From: Pararge aegeria
Lineage: Eukaryota; Arthropoda; Insecta; Lepidoptera; Nymphalidae
Direction: 5' to 3'
Assembly: GCF_905163445.1 (NCBI RefSeq)
Contig: NC_053193.1
Coordinates: 2,108,001-2,172,000, forward strand
DNA length: 64,000 nucleotides
Positions 21,291 through 30,358 of the stretch are shown here, in pieces (within the stretch, counting starts at the first letter, position 1; every line of letters begins with the position of its first letter). A program made the position numbers and the translations under genes. A model generated the notes under the pieces. It saw nothing but the letters and a program-made list of their open reading frames with translations. It did no database searches and was not told the DNA's origin.

Positions 21291-23199
21291 ATTCCCTAAC
21301 AACACTTTGCTACAAAAAAAACTAGAAAAATTCTCTACACTCTATAATAGCAGGTTAACTCAAGCAAGATCTAAGTACTATGACAACATGGTCGTACAAA
21401 GCTCGAATACTACGAAAACAATGTGGCGTATAGTAAATTGTGAAACAGGTAAAACGAACAGACCGCGACAAGAATTTGTAGATATACTAAAGAATATTGA
21501 TGGCTGCGAATTCGAGTCCAAGCTTGAGCTTGTCAACTATCTCAACGCACAATTTATTAATGCAGCCTCCGAGTGCGGACTGCTTTCCCCCAATATTGAC
21601 CTCTCGAGAATGAGTTTAGCCAACGCTCTACCGAGTGCTGATAGATCCTTGCGTTTTCGTCCTTTCACGGCCTTGGAAATATTTACCATCATAAACACAA
21701 AGGTTGCCAATAAACCAACCAAGGATATTTACGAAATCTCAACCAACCTTCTTATATCTATAGCGTTCATAATATGCCTCCCGTTGCAAATATTATTTAA
21801 TAGATGCTTACGGGAAGGTGTTTATCCCAAGCCACTAAAAGAAGTTAAAGTATGTCCCCTATACAAAGGAAAAGGTAGTAAAACGGACCCAAGGTGCTAC
21901 CGACCGATAGCAATAATCCCTGCGGTGGCTAAAATATTAGAAAATGGATTGACCACACGGATAACGGAGTTTCTAAACGTAACGAACGCACTCTCAGACC
22001 GGCAATATGCGTATCGCGCGGGACGCTCAACCACTATGATGGTACGCGAGGTAGTACAAAAGGTATTGGAAGCTCGAGAGAGGAAGAACGAGGTCGCAGT
22101 CCTCTTCTGCGACCTCTCAAAAGCATTTGACGTTGCGGATCATAACATCTTAAAAATGAAGTTACAGCACTATGGAATAGATGGTCCCGCTTTGGACCTA
22201 CTAGTTGACTTTCTTTCAGAGAGAAAACAAACAGTTGTAAGTAAAGCCGGATCGTTAAAATCAATGAGCCAAACCGCATACAATGGCATTCCACAAGGAT
22301 CGTCTCTGTCGAACCTTGCATTCACGCTGCTGCTGAATGACCTCCCTCTCGGTATAGAAAATTGTGAAATTTATATGTATGCTGATGACGTAGCAATTCT
22401 AATAACAGCATTAACGTTAGATGACCTTGAAAATAAATTAAACAGAACGGCTGAACTTACTTTTAAATGGTTTCTGACAAATGGTCTAGCCCTCAACATC
22501 ACAAAGACACAGTTTATGCAATTTAATCTAGCCGGTCGGAAGCGTCGGTGCCTGTCTGTTTCCATTCAAGCCCAAAAAGTTGAGCAGGTCGATAAAGCTA
22601 CTTTTTTGGGCTTCCAGATAGATCAAGGCTTAAAATGGAATTTGCATATCGACAAATTATGTGGCAAAATTTCTACAGCTTGTTTCGCTCTAAAGCGCGT
22701 TACACATACTTTGTCAGCAGAGGCAACGTATGCTTGCTACTTTGCTTCTGTTCAAAGCCTTCTTCAGTATGGAATTGATTTGTGGGGACGCGGTGCCGAT
22801 TGGGAACGCGTCTTTAAATTGCAGAAGCGGGCAGTCAGGATACTTGCTCACGTATCGCAAGACACCCCAGCTCGACCCTACTTTATTAAACTAGGTATTT
22901 TAACGCTGCCTTGCCTACTCATTTATAATGTAGCAGTATACGTAGAGCAGCACAGAAACGAGTTTGACAAAAGGAGTCATTGTTACTTACGATACCCTCA
23001 TAGACTTCTATCCAAATATCACAGCCTTAAAAAAGCTACAAAGACTGTAGCAGGCATGGGCCCAGAAGTTTTTAATAGGATACCAAGTAGCATAAGAGAT
23101 GCACCAAATAATAATTTATTTAGGAAAAAACTGAAGACTTGGCTTGTCGAGAAGGCTTTCTACAGTTATAATGAATTCTTGGATAGTAAAATATTGTAA
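21256..23199 (+). CDS. non-LTR reverse transcriptase (CR1/Jockey-type), 647 codons
   Basis: RNA-templated DNA synthesis during target-primed retrotransposition. Visible order: N-terminal linker (1 to about 190); KVCPLYKGKGSKTDPRCYRP (RT entry, about 205-225); CDLSKAFD with catalytic Asp286; GIPQG at 344-348; YADD at 375-378 with both catalytic aspartates; FLGFQIDQGLKW (about 447); and a C-terminal domain with LLQYGIDLWG and KRAVRIL to the TAA at 23197-23199. There is no internal stop and all core RT motifs are present, so the copy is fairly young. The ATG at 21256 is only the first Met after a frameshift; the native protein began further upstream. The endonuclease is essentially missing, so autonomous mobility is unlikely. 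Clade is inferred from motif style and tail type. Confidence 0.9.
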   Translation: MILFTMTYLTTKFPNNTLLQKKLEKFSTLYNSRLTQARSKYYDNMVVQSSNTTKTMWRIVNCETGKTNRPRQEFVDILKNIDGCEFESKLELVNYLNAQFINAASECGLLSPNIDLSRMSLANALPSADRSLRFRPFTALEIFTIINTKVANKPTKDIYEISTNLLISIAFIICLPLQILFNRCLREGVYPKPLKEVKVCPLYKGKGSKTDPRCYRPIAIIPAVAKILENGLTTRITEFLNVTNALSDRQYAYRAGRSTTMMVREVVQKVLEARERKNEVAVLFCDLSKAFDVADHNILKMKLQHYGIDGPALDLLVDFLSERKQTVVSKAGSLKSMSQTAYNGIPQGSSLSNLAFTLLLNDLPLGIENCEIYMYADDVAILITALTLDDLENKLNRTAELTFKWFLTNGLALNITKTQFMQFNLAGRKRRCLSVSIQAQKVEQVDKATFLGFQIDQGLKWNLHIDKLCGKISTACFALKRVTHTLSAEATYACYFASVQSLLQYGIDLWGRGADWERVFKLQKRAVRILAHVSQDTPARPYFIKLGILTLPCLLIYNVAVYVEQHRNEFDKRSHCYLRYPHRLLSKYHSLKKATKTVAGMGPEVFNRIPSSIRDAPNNNLFRKKLKTWLVEKAFYSYNEFLDSKIL

Positions 23200-23333
23200 A
23201 GATTGACTTTACTTATTTGTTATAATAGAATAATATTATAATGAATTTATAAAATTTCAATATACATTTGCATGAGACAATTTATTATTGAATAATTACT
23301 TTGTGACGTATAATATTAATATTTATGAATAAA

Positions 23334-23368
23334 TGACTATTGACTATTGACTATTGACTATTGACTAT
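23334..23368 (+). repeat. (TGACTAT)5 LINE tail
   Basis: Five exact 7-bp units 135 bases after the RT stop, following TTATGAATAAA. Short tandem tails instead of poly-A are usual for CR1/L2-like LINEs. Confidence 0.9.
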
Positions 23369-23540
23369 TGAGTAGCAACGAGTACCAACAGGCATGATTT
23401 GAGCCAAGCGTGGTTTTATATCGTAGAAAAAAAACAAACTGCCACAATTCTACCTTAGCGAGCTTTTATTTAAGGCTGTATCATCACTAATAAGCGGATT
23501 TATCATAGTCCAGCTAACATAATCATTTTCACGTCAACCA

Positions 23541-23790
23541 ATAGATGTCAACTGCTGGACTTAGGTATTTTGTACTCTAAATACCACCAGCCGAAGCAGC
23601 TTGCGTTCAGCGGCTCCCTGCGACTCGTTTGATGTCATCTGTCCTCGTCTACGTGTACAGTTGCGAGGTCACGACTCCAGCAACTTGGGACCCAAATGTC
23701 AATTGTTTTTCCGAGCTATTTGCAAATCCGTTTGCCACTTCAGCTACACGACTTGTTGAGCTATCGGTAACTTTGCAGAATCTAAGGACT
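23541..23790 (-). pseudogene. RTE-like LINE, 3' end
   Basis: In plus orientation: CAACTGCTGGACTTAGG, then GACTCCAGCAACTTGGGACC, then GCCACTTCAGCTACACGACT, the same order as the 17835 copy. Heavily decayed. Confidence 0.7.
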
Positions 23791-23930
23791 GTGGCTAGTT
23801 ACCCAGCTGACAAAGACGTGCAGCCAACTGTTTAAACGTAGCGTGACAATATCGCGTAGAAACCGATTAGGGGAGTGGGTTTGATATATCTGTACCGCAC
23901 CCCTCACAGGCTTGCCCGCTTCCATCTTTT
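23791..23930 (+). mobile_element. family C, diverged
   Basis: ACAAAGACGTGCAGCCAAC, then GCGTAGAAACCGATTAGGGG, then CACAGGCTTGCCCGC follow family C order; the last 3' segment is missing. A related fragment, GGCTGTATCATCACTAAT, lies at about 23490. Confidence 0.6.
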
Positions 23931-23978
23931 TCTTTCTCGGTTTTAATAATTATGTAACTATTCTTTTTTAACACTGTA

Positions 23979-24205
23979 CAATCCTTAGATTGGATACACC
24001 ATAGGGCCCGATAGGCAGACCCTAGTTCTTGTTGCAGGTTCGAGTAAATAAAAAACGTGACCTCAGCGAAGGTTGTATTTGAAGTGAATGATATAACATT
24101 ATTACGAGTAACAAGTTACATTGACAGATGACGCAAGTTCACTGACATTGAAATTGATTATTTTCGTACTTGACGTTTCGCTATGGTTGTACAGCATGCC
24201 GACAA
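23979..24205 (+). repeat. repeat H, copy 1
   Basis: Nearly co-linear with 35970-36205. Shared words include CAATCCTTAGATTGGA, CCATAGGGCCCGATAGGCAG, AACGTGACCTCAGCGAAGGT and TTACATTGACAGATGACGCA. Non-coding. Possibly a terminal repeat or a non-autonomous element; class unknown. Confidence 0.75.
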
Positions 24206-24891
24206 ACACTTACTGCTTTATTGCTCAATGGTTAAAATTTCTACTATTGTAAATTAATGTACTTTTGCGCCAATGTTTAGTATGTAATAAGACTGGTATT
24301 TTATGTTTAAGTTACTTCTATGTAATGACTGTTTCTGCCAAAATAAAAATAAAAACAAAAAATTAAAAAATCTTACACTGAATCATCACTTAAAACAGGT
24401 GGGATTGCAGTCAAGTTTTAACTCGTCGTAGTAGTATTAAAAATCTTTTCGTTGCAATTAAATAACAACACAGAGTCTTGACTATGTAGTCGACTTTACG
24501 GAACTAACTGTCTTCGACCGAAACATTTGCATTGCAATGATGCTTTGTTTGAGTTAGGCATTCGATTTCAGTATACTAGTACATAAATGTTTACCAACCT
24601 ATCCCCTTCCATTCCATGGTAGACCAAGTAAACGATAGCCGTAGGCACCCAAGATGCATTACAAACACGTTGCCTTGACGTAGCATTTATCTAAGCACGT
24701 CGGACATCGATTCATAGCTCACTGGTAAACGAATTAATTGTCGTTTAGCCAATATTAATCACAGTTACAATTTCGCTGTACAATATAATATTTGTGGGAG
24801 TGTGACCCAATTCGAATGTGCATAAACTTAGCCTGTTTGGTGACGGCTGTCATTAGCTCTCTCAACAAAAGTCATATATAGTCATCCGCAT
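24206..24891. other. unassigned; possible LINE tail near 24340
   Basis: A CCAAAATAAAAATAAAAAC run near 24340-24360 resembles a LINE 3' end. 24370-24420 carries a family C-like GAATCATCACTTAAAACAGG and GATTGCAGTCAAG. The rest shows nothing recognisable. Confidence 0.45.
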
Positions 24892-24947
24892 ACACAGCAC
24901 ACAAACACACACACACACACACCCACACACCCACCCACACACACACC
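24892..24947. repeat. interrupted (CA)n microsatellite
   Basis: CA repeats with CCCACC interruptions. Confidence 0.95.
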
Positions 24948-25450
24948 GGTGATCGTGCTCGGGGACCGAGGTTGGGAGACCGATAATTCATTTTTGGAAG
25001 TTGTATATATATTACATTTTTGTGAACACATATGTTAAGACACAGACCTCCAGGACATGGGATATCCTAGTTTCGGGTCAAGGATAATTTAAGAAAAAAA
25101 ATTGTACTTTTAATGAAATAAAAACTATTATTATTAGCGCTTCCAAAAACCCACTGATTCGAGGTCCAAGCCCTCGCGAGAAGCCTTCAGATCGAAGTCA
25201 ACGTCCCTTCCTCCGAAGACGTCGAGCCCTGAGGCTCTACTTATGGTATTTCACGTTAGCTCAAATCCACCATTGGCACTGTTACGATCCTTAAGATGGT
25301 GTATCAACAACGATTCTTCCAGAAACAGAAATGCAAAAAGTCGACCGCATTAATTGCGATAATGTCGCGGTCAACAAATCAACCTTAACACGTGATTATT
25401 TCTAGAAGTGACTCGTATTACAATAGTCGGCGATCATTCTGGCAACCTGT
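24948..25450. other. unassigned, no gene seen
   Basis: A GC-richer patch at about 25140-25240 (GACGTCGAGCCCTGAGG) has no supported open frame. Confidence 0.45.
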
Positions 25451-25561
25451 AGGGCTAGCGTGCACGCCACGGGATAATTATCTCTACCTGTTACTCATAG
25501 TTTTTCTGTAGATAGAGATAACAGGGAGACATAACACTCTCGCAGCGAGCATACTAGCCCT
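25451..25561. mobile_element. short MITE with AGGGCTAG termini
   Basis: Terminal inverted repeats 25451-25467 and 25545-25561 (AGGGCTAGCGTGCACGC against AGGGCTAGTATGCTCGC), and weaker pairing continues inward. At 111 bp it is too short to code; transposase family not determined. Confidence 0.6.
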
Positions 25562-25607
25562 GCTCAACTTAACTGCTACTATGAATATGATTTTTTTTTT
25601 TTAGATT

Positions 25608-25845
25608 AATAAATAAATAAAGATACTACGACAATACACACATCGCCACCTAGCCCCAAAGTAAGCGTAGCTTGTGTTATTGGTACTAAGATGACTGATG
25701 AAAATTTTTATAAATTATATATACATAAATACTTAGAAAATACATATACACTGAAAAACACTTATGCTCATCACACAAACATTTTCCAGTTGGCCTTGGA
25801 CTCAGAAAGCAGGGTCGCTGCCCACTGCGCCAGTCGGCCGTCTAT
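25608..25845 (-). mobile_element. SINE-A, lacking B box
   Basis: Begins with the ATAAATAAATAAA tail and CATCGCCACCTAGCCCCAAA, and ends with the head at CCCACTGCGCCAGTCGGCCG. The GGGTTCGATTCCCAC segment between TTTTCCAGTTG and GCCTTGGACTC is deleted. Confidence 0.9.
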
Positions 25846-26249
25846 AAATTTGTTAACCACCAGTCCATTTTTTAGCGAGAACAATCCTCACATTTCAACA
25901 CTCATTTTTCCTTAATTGAAGAAATGCAGGTCAACCAATCAAATCAATCAATCCTAGTTAGAACTATGAAGTTGTGCTCTACAGGATTGTAGAACTAGAT
26001 TAATATATTGTATGAATTCTACAAGATACATTTCGCAGAGAGTCCTCGGTGCTATTCGTTTTGGTTAAACCATCTCCTTTCTACCATCGAACTGCCAGGC
26101 ACCGAAAGAATACGTTGCACATTCTTTCGGTGCACAGTGTTGAAATACCCTTACCACCTTCTTCTTTTCTTCCTTCTTTTTCCTTCTTTTCTGATACGCA
26201 CCGCAAAGGTACTCCCTCCCATCTTCCGTCTTCCCCGATACCTATAATT
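25846..26249. other. unassigned; contains a hairpin
   Basis: No gene. Several 79-90-codon frames in this pyrimidine-rich area overlap each other and the adjacent LINE fragment and are not supported. Confidence 0.45.
26099..26133. repeat. perfect 13-bp inverted repeat
   Basis: Arms 26099-26111 and 26121-26133 (GCACCGAAAGAAT) with a 9-nt loop. Confidence 0.85.
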
Positions 26250-26455
26250 TGGGTTTTTTTTTTAATATTAATAGCGGGCAAACGAGCAAGTGGGTCACCT
26301 GATGGTAAGTGATCACCGCCGCCCATAAACATCTGCAGCACCAGAGGAGCCACCGATGCGTTGCCTGCTTTTAAGGAATTTGTTTATCCGCCCCTTGAAT
26401 AACCCTCGATTGTATTTTCGAGGAAACACATCAGATGGGAGATTGTTCCATAGTT
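26250..26455 (-). pseudogene. LINE C-terminal fragment with poly-A end
   Basis: The minus strand encodes a run like TSKLWNNLPSDVFPRKYN, then FKGRINKFLKSRQR, the usual C-terminus of lepidopteran LINE RT proteins, then the 3' segment and a poly-A stretch (poly-T in plus orientation at about 26255). Abuts a LINE end in the opposite orientation. Confidence 0.7.
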
Positions 26456-26585
26456 TGGAAGTGCGCGGTAGAAATGTGGGTACCTTCAAATCAAGAGTGA
26501 ATAGGCATCTTCTCCTCGACCCATCTTAGGCTGCATCATCAATAACCATCAGGTGTGATTGCAGTCAAGCACTAGTCTATATATT
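26456..26585 (+). pseudogene. LINE-T C-terminus and 3' end
   Basis: Plus strand encodes GTFKSRVNRHLLLDPS then a stop, followed by GGCTGCATCATCAATAACCA and GATTGCAGTCAAGC. This 3' end is shared with family C. Confidence 0.7.
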
Positions 26586-27244
26586 TAGAAGAAAAAAAAT
26601 CTAATAAGATGTTATGATTTCTATCGATTTTCGCTCATTCAAGATGAATCGTCTAATAGCACCCTAAGGAGACGCAAATAATGTAATAAGATGGGAATGT
26701 TTCTCAATATACAAAATCCCGCCTTAATAATGCAAGGTGACGTAAATCGCAGATAAGCTGTCATCCATTATTAAAACGAGATGAAACGAACAGATGCCGC
26801 TTCGGAATTAATATAATATAATCGCGATACATCCCGAATTTACGAACGGGAATAATTTGTTGTTTGGCTGATAATTTATATCAACCGACTTTAAAAAGTA
26901 TTGTAAATAAAAATGTAACGCATAGTATAAAATTTGGATGTTATTAATTTGACTATATTTTTTTCGGCGATGTTATTTTACCAGTTCTTAGCGATAATGG
27001 TATACGTTGTTTTGTTATACTTTTCTTTTTATGTACTGTTGTGTGGTATGCAATATAAGTAAATTCATTCATTCAGTCGTTCATTCATTGATTAATTTAT
27101 GTCTTTTAAGCCATATCTTGCCTAGAAAAGATCGCTATGATATTACTATCAGATATGATACTTATCGTGTAATTGTTTTTCTGTTTTCTTTTTATTTTCT
27201 AGTGCACAATTAATTATTCGATTATTAATTCAATTATATTATTA
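26586..27244. other. unassigned; repeat O fragment inside
   Basis: Apart from repeat O at 26752 and a short LINE-E-like GCCTAGAAAAGATCGCTATG near 27120, only AT-rich sequence with (ATTC)n near 27063. Confidence 0.45.
26752..26800. repeat. repeat O, fragment 1
   Basis: GATAAGCTGTCATCCATTAT and AACGAGATGAAACGAAC resemble the start of the 27935 copy. Confidence 0.5.
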
Positions 27245-27515
27245 ATACCATTCTACAATCTGAAGACGAACTCGAGGAGAAGAAGAACCAGAGTTACCGC
27301 CATAGCTTAGTGTGTCGCAAAACTGAGTGGAAATGGGCGGGGCAAATAACTTGGAGAGCCGATGGACGTTGGGGTCCCAAGGTGCTGGAATCGCGTAGAA
27401 AACGCTTTGGTTGGCCCCCAACGTGGTGGTTAGACGACATCAAACGAATCGCTCGGAGCCGCTGGAAAAAAGCGGTCCAGCAGTGGACTACAACCGGTTA
27501 AAGTGATGATGATGA
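27245..27515 (+). pseudogene. RTE-like LINE, C-terminal end
   Basis: Frame gives EWKWAGQITWRADGRWGPKV, LESRRKRFGWPPTWW, LDDIKRIARSRWKKAVQQW and TTTG then a stop, followed by (GAT)n. This is the C-terminus after the RT domain in RTE-like LINEs and is open over 63 codons (27310-27501). The RT core is absent. Confidence 0.8.
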
Positions 27516-27544
27516 TGAGAAATCCACAATCTTGAACCGCTTGA

Positions 27545-27820
27545 GTTCTCCTAATTCAAATTCAAATTCAAAATTTATTTGTTCATGTGTCACTTTTCAT
27601 ATGTAGGCACATATGAAACGTTCATACATATATGTTTACATAATTGTAAGGCTGTGTAATAACTTCGCCAACTTAAACCTAAAGCTACGAGGGTTTAAAA
27701 CGCGTAATTTTTTTGGTAATACCATCTCACAGTAAATTAATAATAAGCTATGAAGTTAAAGCAATTCACACCCAAGCTTTTTTATCGTTTAAGTAATCCT
27801 AAAGTGTTACTTTAATAGGA
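27545..27820 (-). mobile_element. LINE-F 3' end
   Basis: Ends in an AATTTGAATTTGAATTTG tail on the minus strand. In plus orientation it contains CTACGAGGGTTTAAAACGCG and AATACCATCTCACAG. Confidence 0.7.
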
Positions 27821-27934
27821 TTTTTCTGTAAGCTTACGTAATCTGGCAGTTCGATACAATCAAATAAGAATTATAAGCATAATTCTTTATTTGAATTAGA
27901 TAAATGTGATCCCGAAAACAATATTTGGATTATG

Positions 27935-28090
27935 CTGTCATCCAACATTATTAAAATGAGAGAATCCCACCGCGGAAACGAATAATCACGTAAGCCGGGA
28001 TCTGAATTCTGGTACCCGATTAGACAAACGAGCACCGTGGGAAAACACCGTGGAAAGGCATTTGCAATAATATTTAACTACGGCTTTATT
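27935..28090. repeat. repeat O, copy 2
   Basis: GAATTCTGGTACCCGATTAG, then CGCCGTGGG-like AGCACCGTGGGAAAACACCG, then GGCATTTGCAATAATATTTA matches 29985-30095 in order and orientation. Confidence 0.6.
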
Positions 28091-28160
28091 CCTTTCTGTA
28101 GACATTACATATTATCATATGATCGTATTATTTATTTCAGTTTATCTGGGTTTGGTATAA

Positions 28161-28340
28161 TTATATTGGGTTGAGATTTTTTTTCACTTGGCAACCTGGG
28201 CGGCCTACTACGCTTCTGGAGTTAGCTGGCTGGAGAAACCAAGCGGGGAGCCATACCAGTGGCACTACGTACAACGTAAGGTTCCGGCCGACCAAGTACA
28301 GAAACAAGCCCAGGAAGAAGAAGAAGGTAAGATTGTCTAT
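28161..28340 (+). other. open segment, exon-like but probably repeat-derived
   Basis: Open from 28161 with residues TWAAYYASGVSWLEKPSG and YQWHYVQRKVPADQVQKQ, then Gln/Glu codons from GAAGAAGAAGAAG directly followed by GTAAGA, a good donor-like site. A TTTATTTCAG acceptor-like site sits at 28131-28140, but a stop (28158-28160) lies between it and this frame. The GC content and the GAA run resemble a LINE 3' end as much as an exon; I favour repeat origin. Confidence 0.35.
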
Positions 28341-28344
28341 ATCC

Positions 28345-28490
28345 GCAGCCTATTAACGCCCCACTGCACAGGCCTCGTCTCTCATAGGAGACGGTTTTTA
28401 AGCATAGATCCACCATGCTACTAAAATGCGGTTTGGTAAGCTTTAACGACTATCATAACAATAAACAAGTAAGTAGTAATAACCGAGACC
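28345..28490 (-). mobile_element. SINE-Q-like 3' part
   Basis: In plus orientation CCCCACTGCACAGGCCTC, then GATCCACCATGCTACTAAAA, then GGTAAGCTTTAACGACTATC parallels the 50516 copy. Confidence 0.6.
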
Positions 28491-28503
28491 GATGCCTTAA
28501 CGT

Positions 28504-28646
28504 CAGTGGCGTGCACAGGGTTTTTGACCAGGGTATGCATAAAGCACGTGCTTGGCATAAAATGGAAAAATTCCGCTCCAATACGAGTTATATAAAATAA
28601 TTTGGGTATGCAGTGCTTTTGTGCTTATATGAAGTGCACACAACTG
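28504..28646. mobile_element. hAT-type MITE, copy 1
   Basis: Starts CAGTGGCGTGCAC and ends GTGCACACAACTG, flanked by the exact 8-bp duplication CTTAACGT at 28496-28503 and 28647-28654. An 8-bp duplication with CA..TG ends fits hAT. Shorter and more diverged than the 43580 copy. Confidence 0.8.
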
Positions 28647-28727
28647 CTTAACGTGCTCTCAGAGACACCGCCATTTACCTAACTCCGGGTGCTACTGCAA
28701 ATTCTTTAACAGATAAAGCAATACCTA

Positions 28728-28772
28728 ACAATTCTTGGCCTGACCCGGGACTCGAACCAAGCAACGAGGCAG
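28728..28772 (-). mobile_element. SINE-Q head fragment
   Basis: GACCCGGGACTCGAACC in plus orientation is a B box region; cut off by the LINE-F tail at 28774. Confidence 0.55.
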
Positions 28773-28773
28773 T

Positions 28774-29110
28774 TCAAAGTCAAAAGTCAAAGTCAAAGTC
28801 AAATATTTCTTTATTCAAATAGAACATAGATGGCACTTTTGATGACATAGGAGTGAGTTGATGGCGATAAATAAATTCGTCAACTTAAAACTAAAGCTAC
28901 GAGGGTTCCAAACGCGCCCTGGTCTAAGAAGAAGCCCACAACAAACTTAGCCGGTTGTTATTTTTTTTTGTTATCACCATCTCACATTGTCCTTTAAAAA
29001 CTAAGTTAAGAAGCAACCTGGTGAGAGCAATAATTTAAACCCAAGCGTTTTTATCGTTGACGTAGTCCTTAATACTATAATAGGAATTTTCTATAAGCTT
29101 ACGTTTAATA
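28774..29110 (-). mobile_element. LINE-F 3' end with (TTTGAC)n tail
   Basis: The clearest LINE-F end: in plus orientation a GTCAAA/GTCAAAGTC tail, TTTATTCAAATAGAAC (an AATAAAG signal on the minus strand), AGGGTTCCAAACGCGCCCTG and AGAAGCCCACAACAAACT. Confidence 0.8.
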
Positions 29111-29349
29111 CAAACTGAACTTTTTCAGAGACATCTCCAATATATCAACTGGTAATTTTTTGTAAAATTGTATACAATTTCCTTTAAATGAATTACTTAT
29201 TTTATGTAGTCTAGTATATTATATAGTAGTATATTGCACTGCAAGTTTATTTTTGCTTCTAATGTTCAAACTATTGCAGTCACATTTTCTCTTAAATTTA
29301 GATATATTTTTTGAACATACATTAAATTTTCAAATGTGTATTGGCTAAA

Positions 29350-29630
29350 AACTGTCAATAGTCAATAGTCAATAGCACGAAAATAGTGCCAATATCAGCA
29401 GAATTACCCCATAATAAAATTCCATATGACATAATGCTGTGAAAGTAGCTAAAATAGACTAGCCTAGCAGTTTATATGTCCGTTTTGTGGCGTATCTTCT
29501 TCACTGCATAGGCGGCAGAACTAAGCCTGTTCGATAAATTATTAACATGGGGGCCCCATTGAAGTTTAGCATCCAACGTTATTCCTAGAAAAACTGCCGT
29601 ATCCACCAGATAAACTGAAATAAATAAATA
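29350..29630 (-). pseudogene. LINE RT C-terminal fragment joined to a TTGACTA tail
   Basis: The minus strand encodes FLGITLDAKLQWGPHVNNLS, AAYAVKKIRHKTDI and, after a short break, YFSYFHSIMSYGILLWGNSA, RT palm-end and thumb words of a CR1/Jockey-type LINE. Directly after IFVL comes CTATTGACTATTGACTATTG, the same 7-bp unit as the tail of the 20798 LINE. The protein is cut mid-domain, so this is internally deleted or a chance join. Confidence 0.7.
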
Positions 29631-29984
29631 TGTAAATAAACTATGAAAAAACACTCAAATATACTATAAAAAAAAAATTATGATGATTTCTTTTTTCTTT
29701 CTAAGGTTTAAGTCAAAATTATTATTATAGCTAAATTTCACATATATTAGCTCTAAACCAGGTAATAACTTAGTCAAGATACTTTATATATAATAAATAA
29801 AGGTCCTAAAAACCCTGTTTATCAACAATTTAAAGATAAATTATAATAATTTTAAAAGATACGATTGACTGTGAAATCATACTCTTATAATTTTATTTTA
29901 TTAGCAGCTGTTGGTACACTACGAACGTCAGTACACTACGAAAGTCAGTCATCATCTACTGTATTTCTTTTAAAAACAAGAACC

Positions 29985-30095
29985 GAAGAATTCTGTAAAA
30001 CGGGCTTTGAATTCTGATATCCGATTAGACGAAAGAGCGCCGTGGGAAAACACTGGCGAATGGCATTTGCAATATTTAACTACCCTCTACGGCTA
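29985..30095. repeat. repeat O, copy 3
   Basis: GAATTCTGATATCCGATTAG, GAGCGCCGTGGGAAAACACT and GGCATTTGCAATATTTAACT match copy 2. Confidence 0.6.
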
Positions 30096-30198
30096 TTTGA
30101 AAACTATTTAAATAACAACGTTTTCGTTAGCATTTCAAAATCCATAATACCATTGTGTTTATTATAAACGAGACAGTGCAATTACTGAAATTCTTTAA

Positions 30199-30358
30199 CA
30201 GCCGTTTGGTGGTGTGTCGTAATCTTGCATTCTGAGTCAAAGGCCGTGCGTTCGATTCCCACAGCTGGAAAATGTTTGTGTGATGAACATGAATGTTTTT
30301 CATTGGCTGAACGTTTGTCTGTATATTATAACTATTTATAAATAAAATAAATAAATAC
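30199..30358 (+). mobile_element. SINE-A, diverged head
   Basis: B box GCGTTCGATTCCCACAGC is good; the A box (TTTGGTGGTGTGTCG) is degraded. After GAATGTTTTTCATTGGCTG the body departs from consensus and runs into a TAAATAAATAC tail that meets the next SINE. Confidence 0.75.

Larger units (their letters stand above)
20798..23368 (+). mobile_element. CR1/Jockey-type LINE, internally deleted, RT intact
   Basis: From 20798 a GC-richer leader (GTGTCGCGAATGCGTCAGTG) resembles a LINE 5' UTR with an ATGCCTCCAAGAC start near 20894. About 50 bases later the sequence is already at a DHLITTTAFA-like frame fragment (20957-20984), reminiscent of the SDH end of an APE endonuclease. Any ORF1 and most of the endonuclease are therefore missing. 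A linker frame, the RT frame and a (TGACTAT)5 tail follow. The start coincides with the tail of the LINE-D copy. TTGAG-like words at both ends could be a very short target duplication, but this is weak. Confidence 0.7.

Noticed and set aside
21537..22565. Minus-strand frames inside the RT region
   Set aside because: Shadows of the intact plus-strand RT frame.
23334..23368. CRISPR-like or satellite array
   Set aside because: 7-bp units without spacers, at the expected 3' tail position of the LINE.
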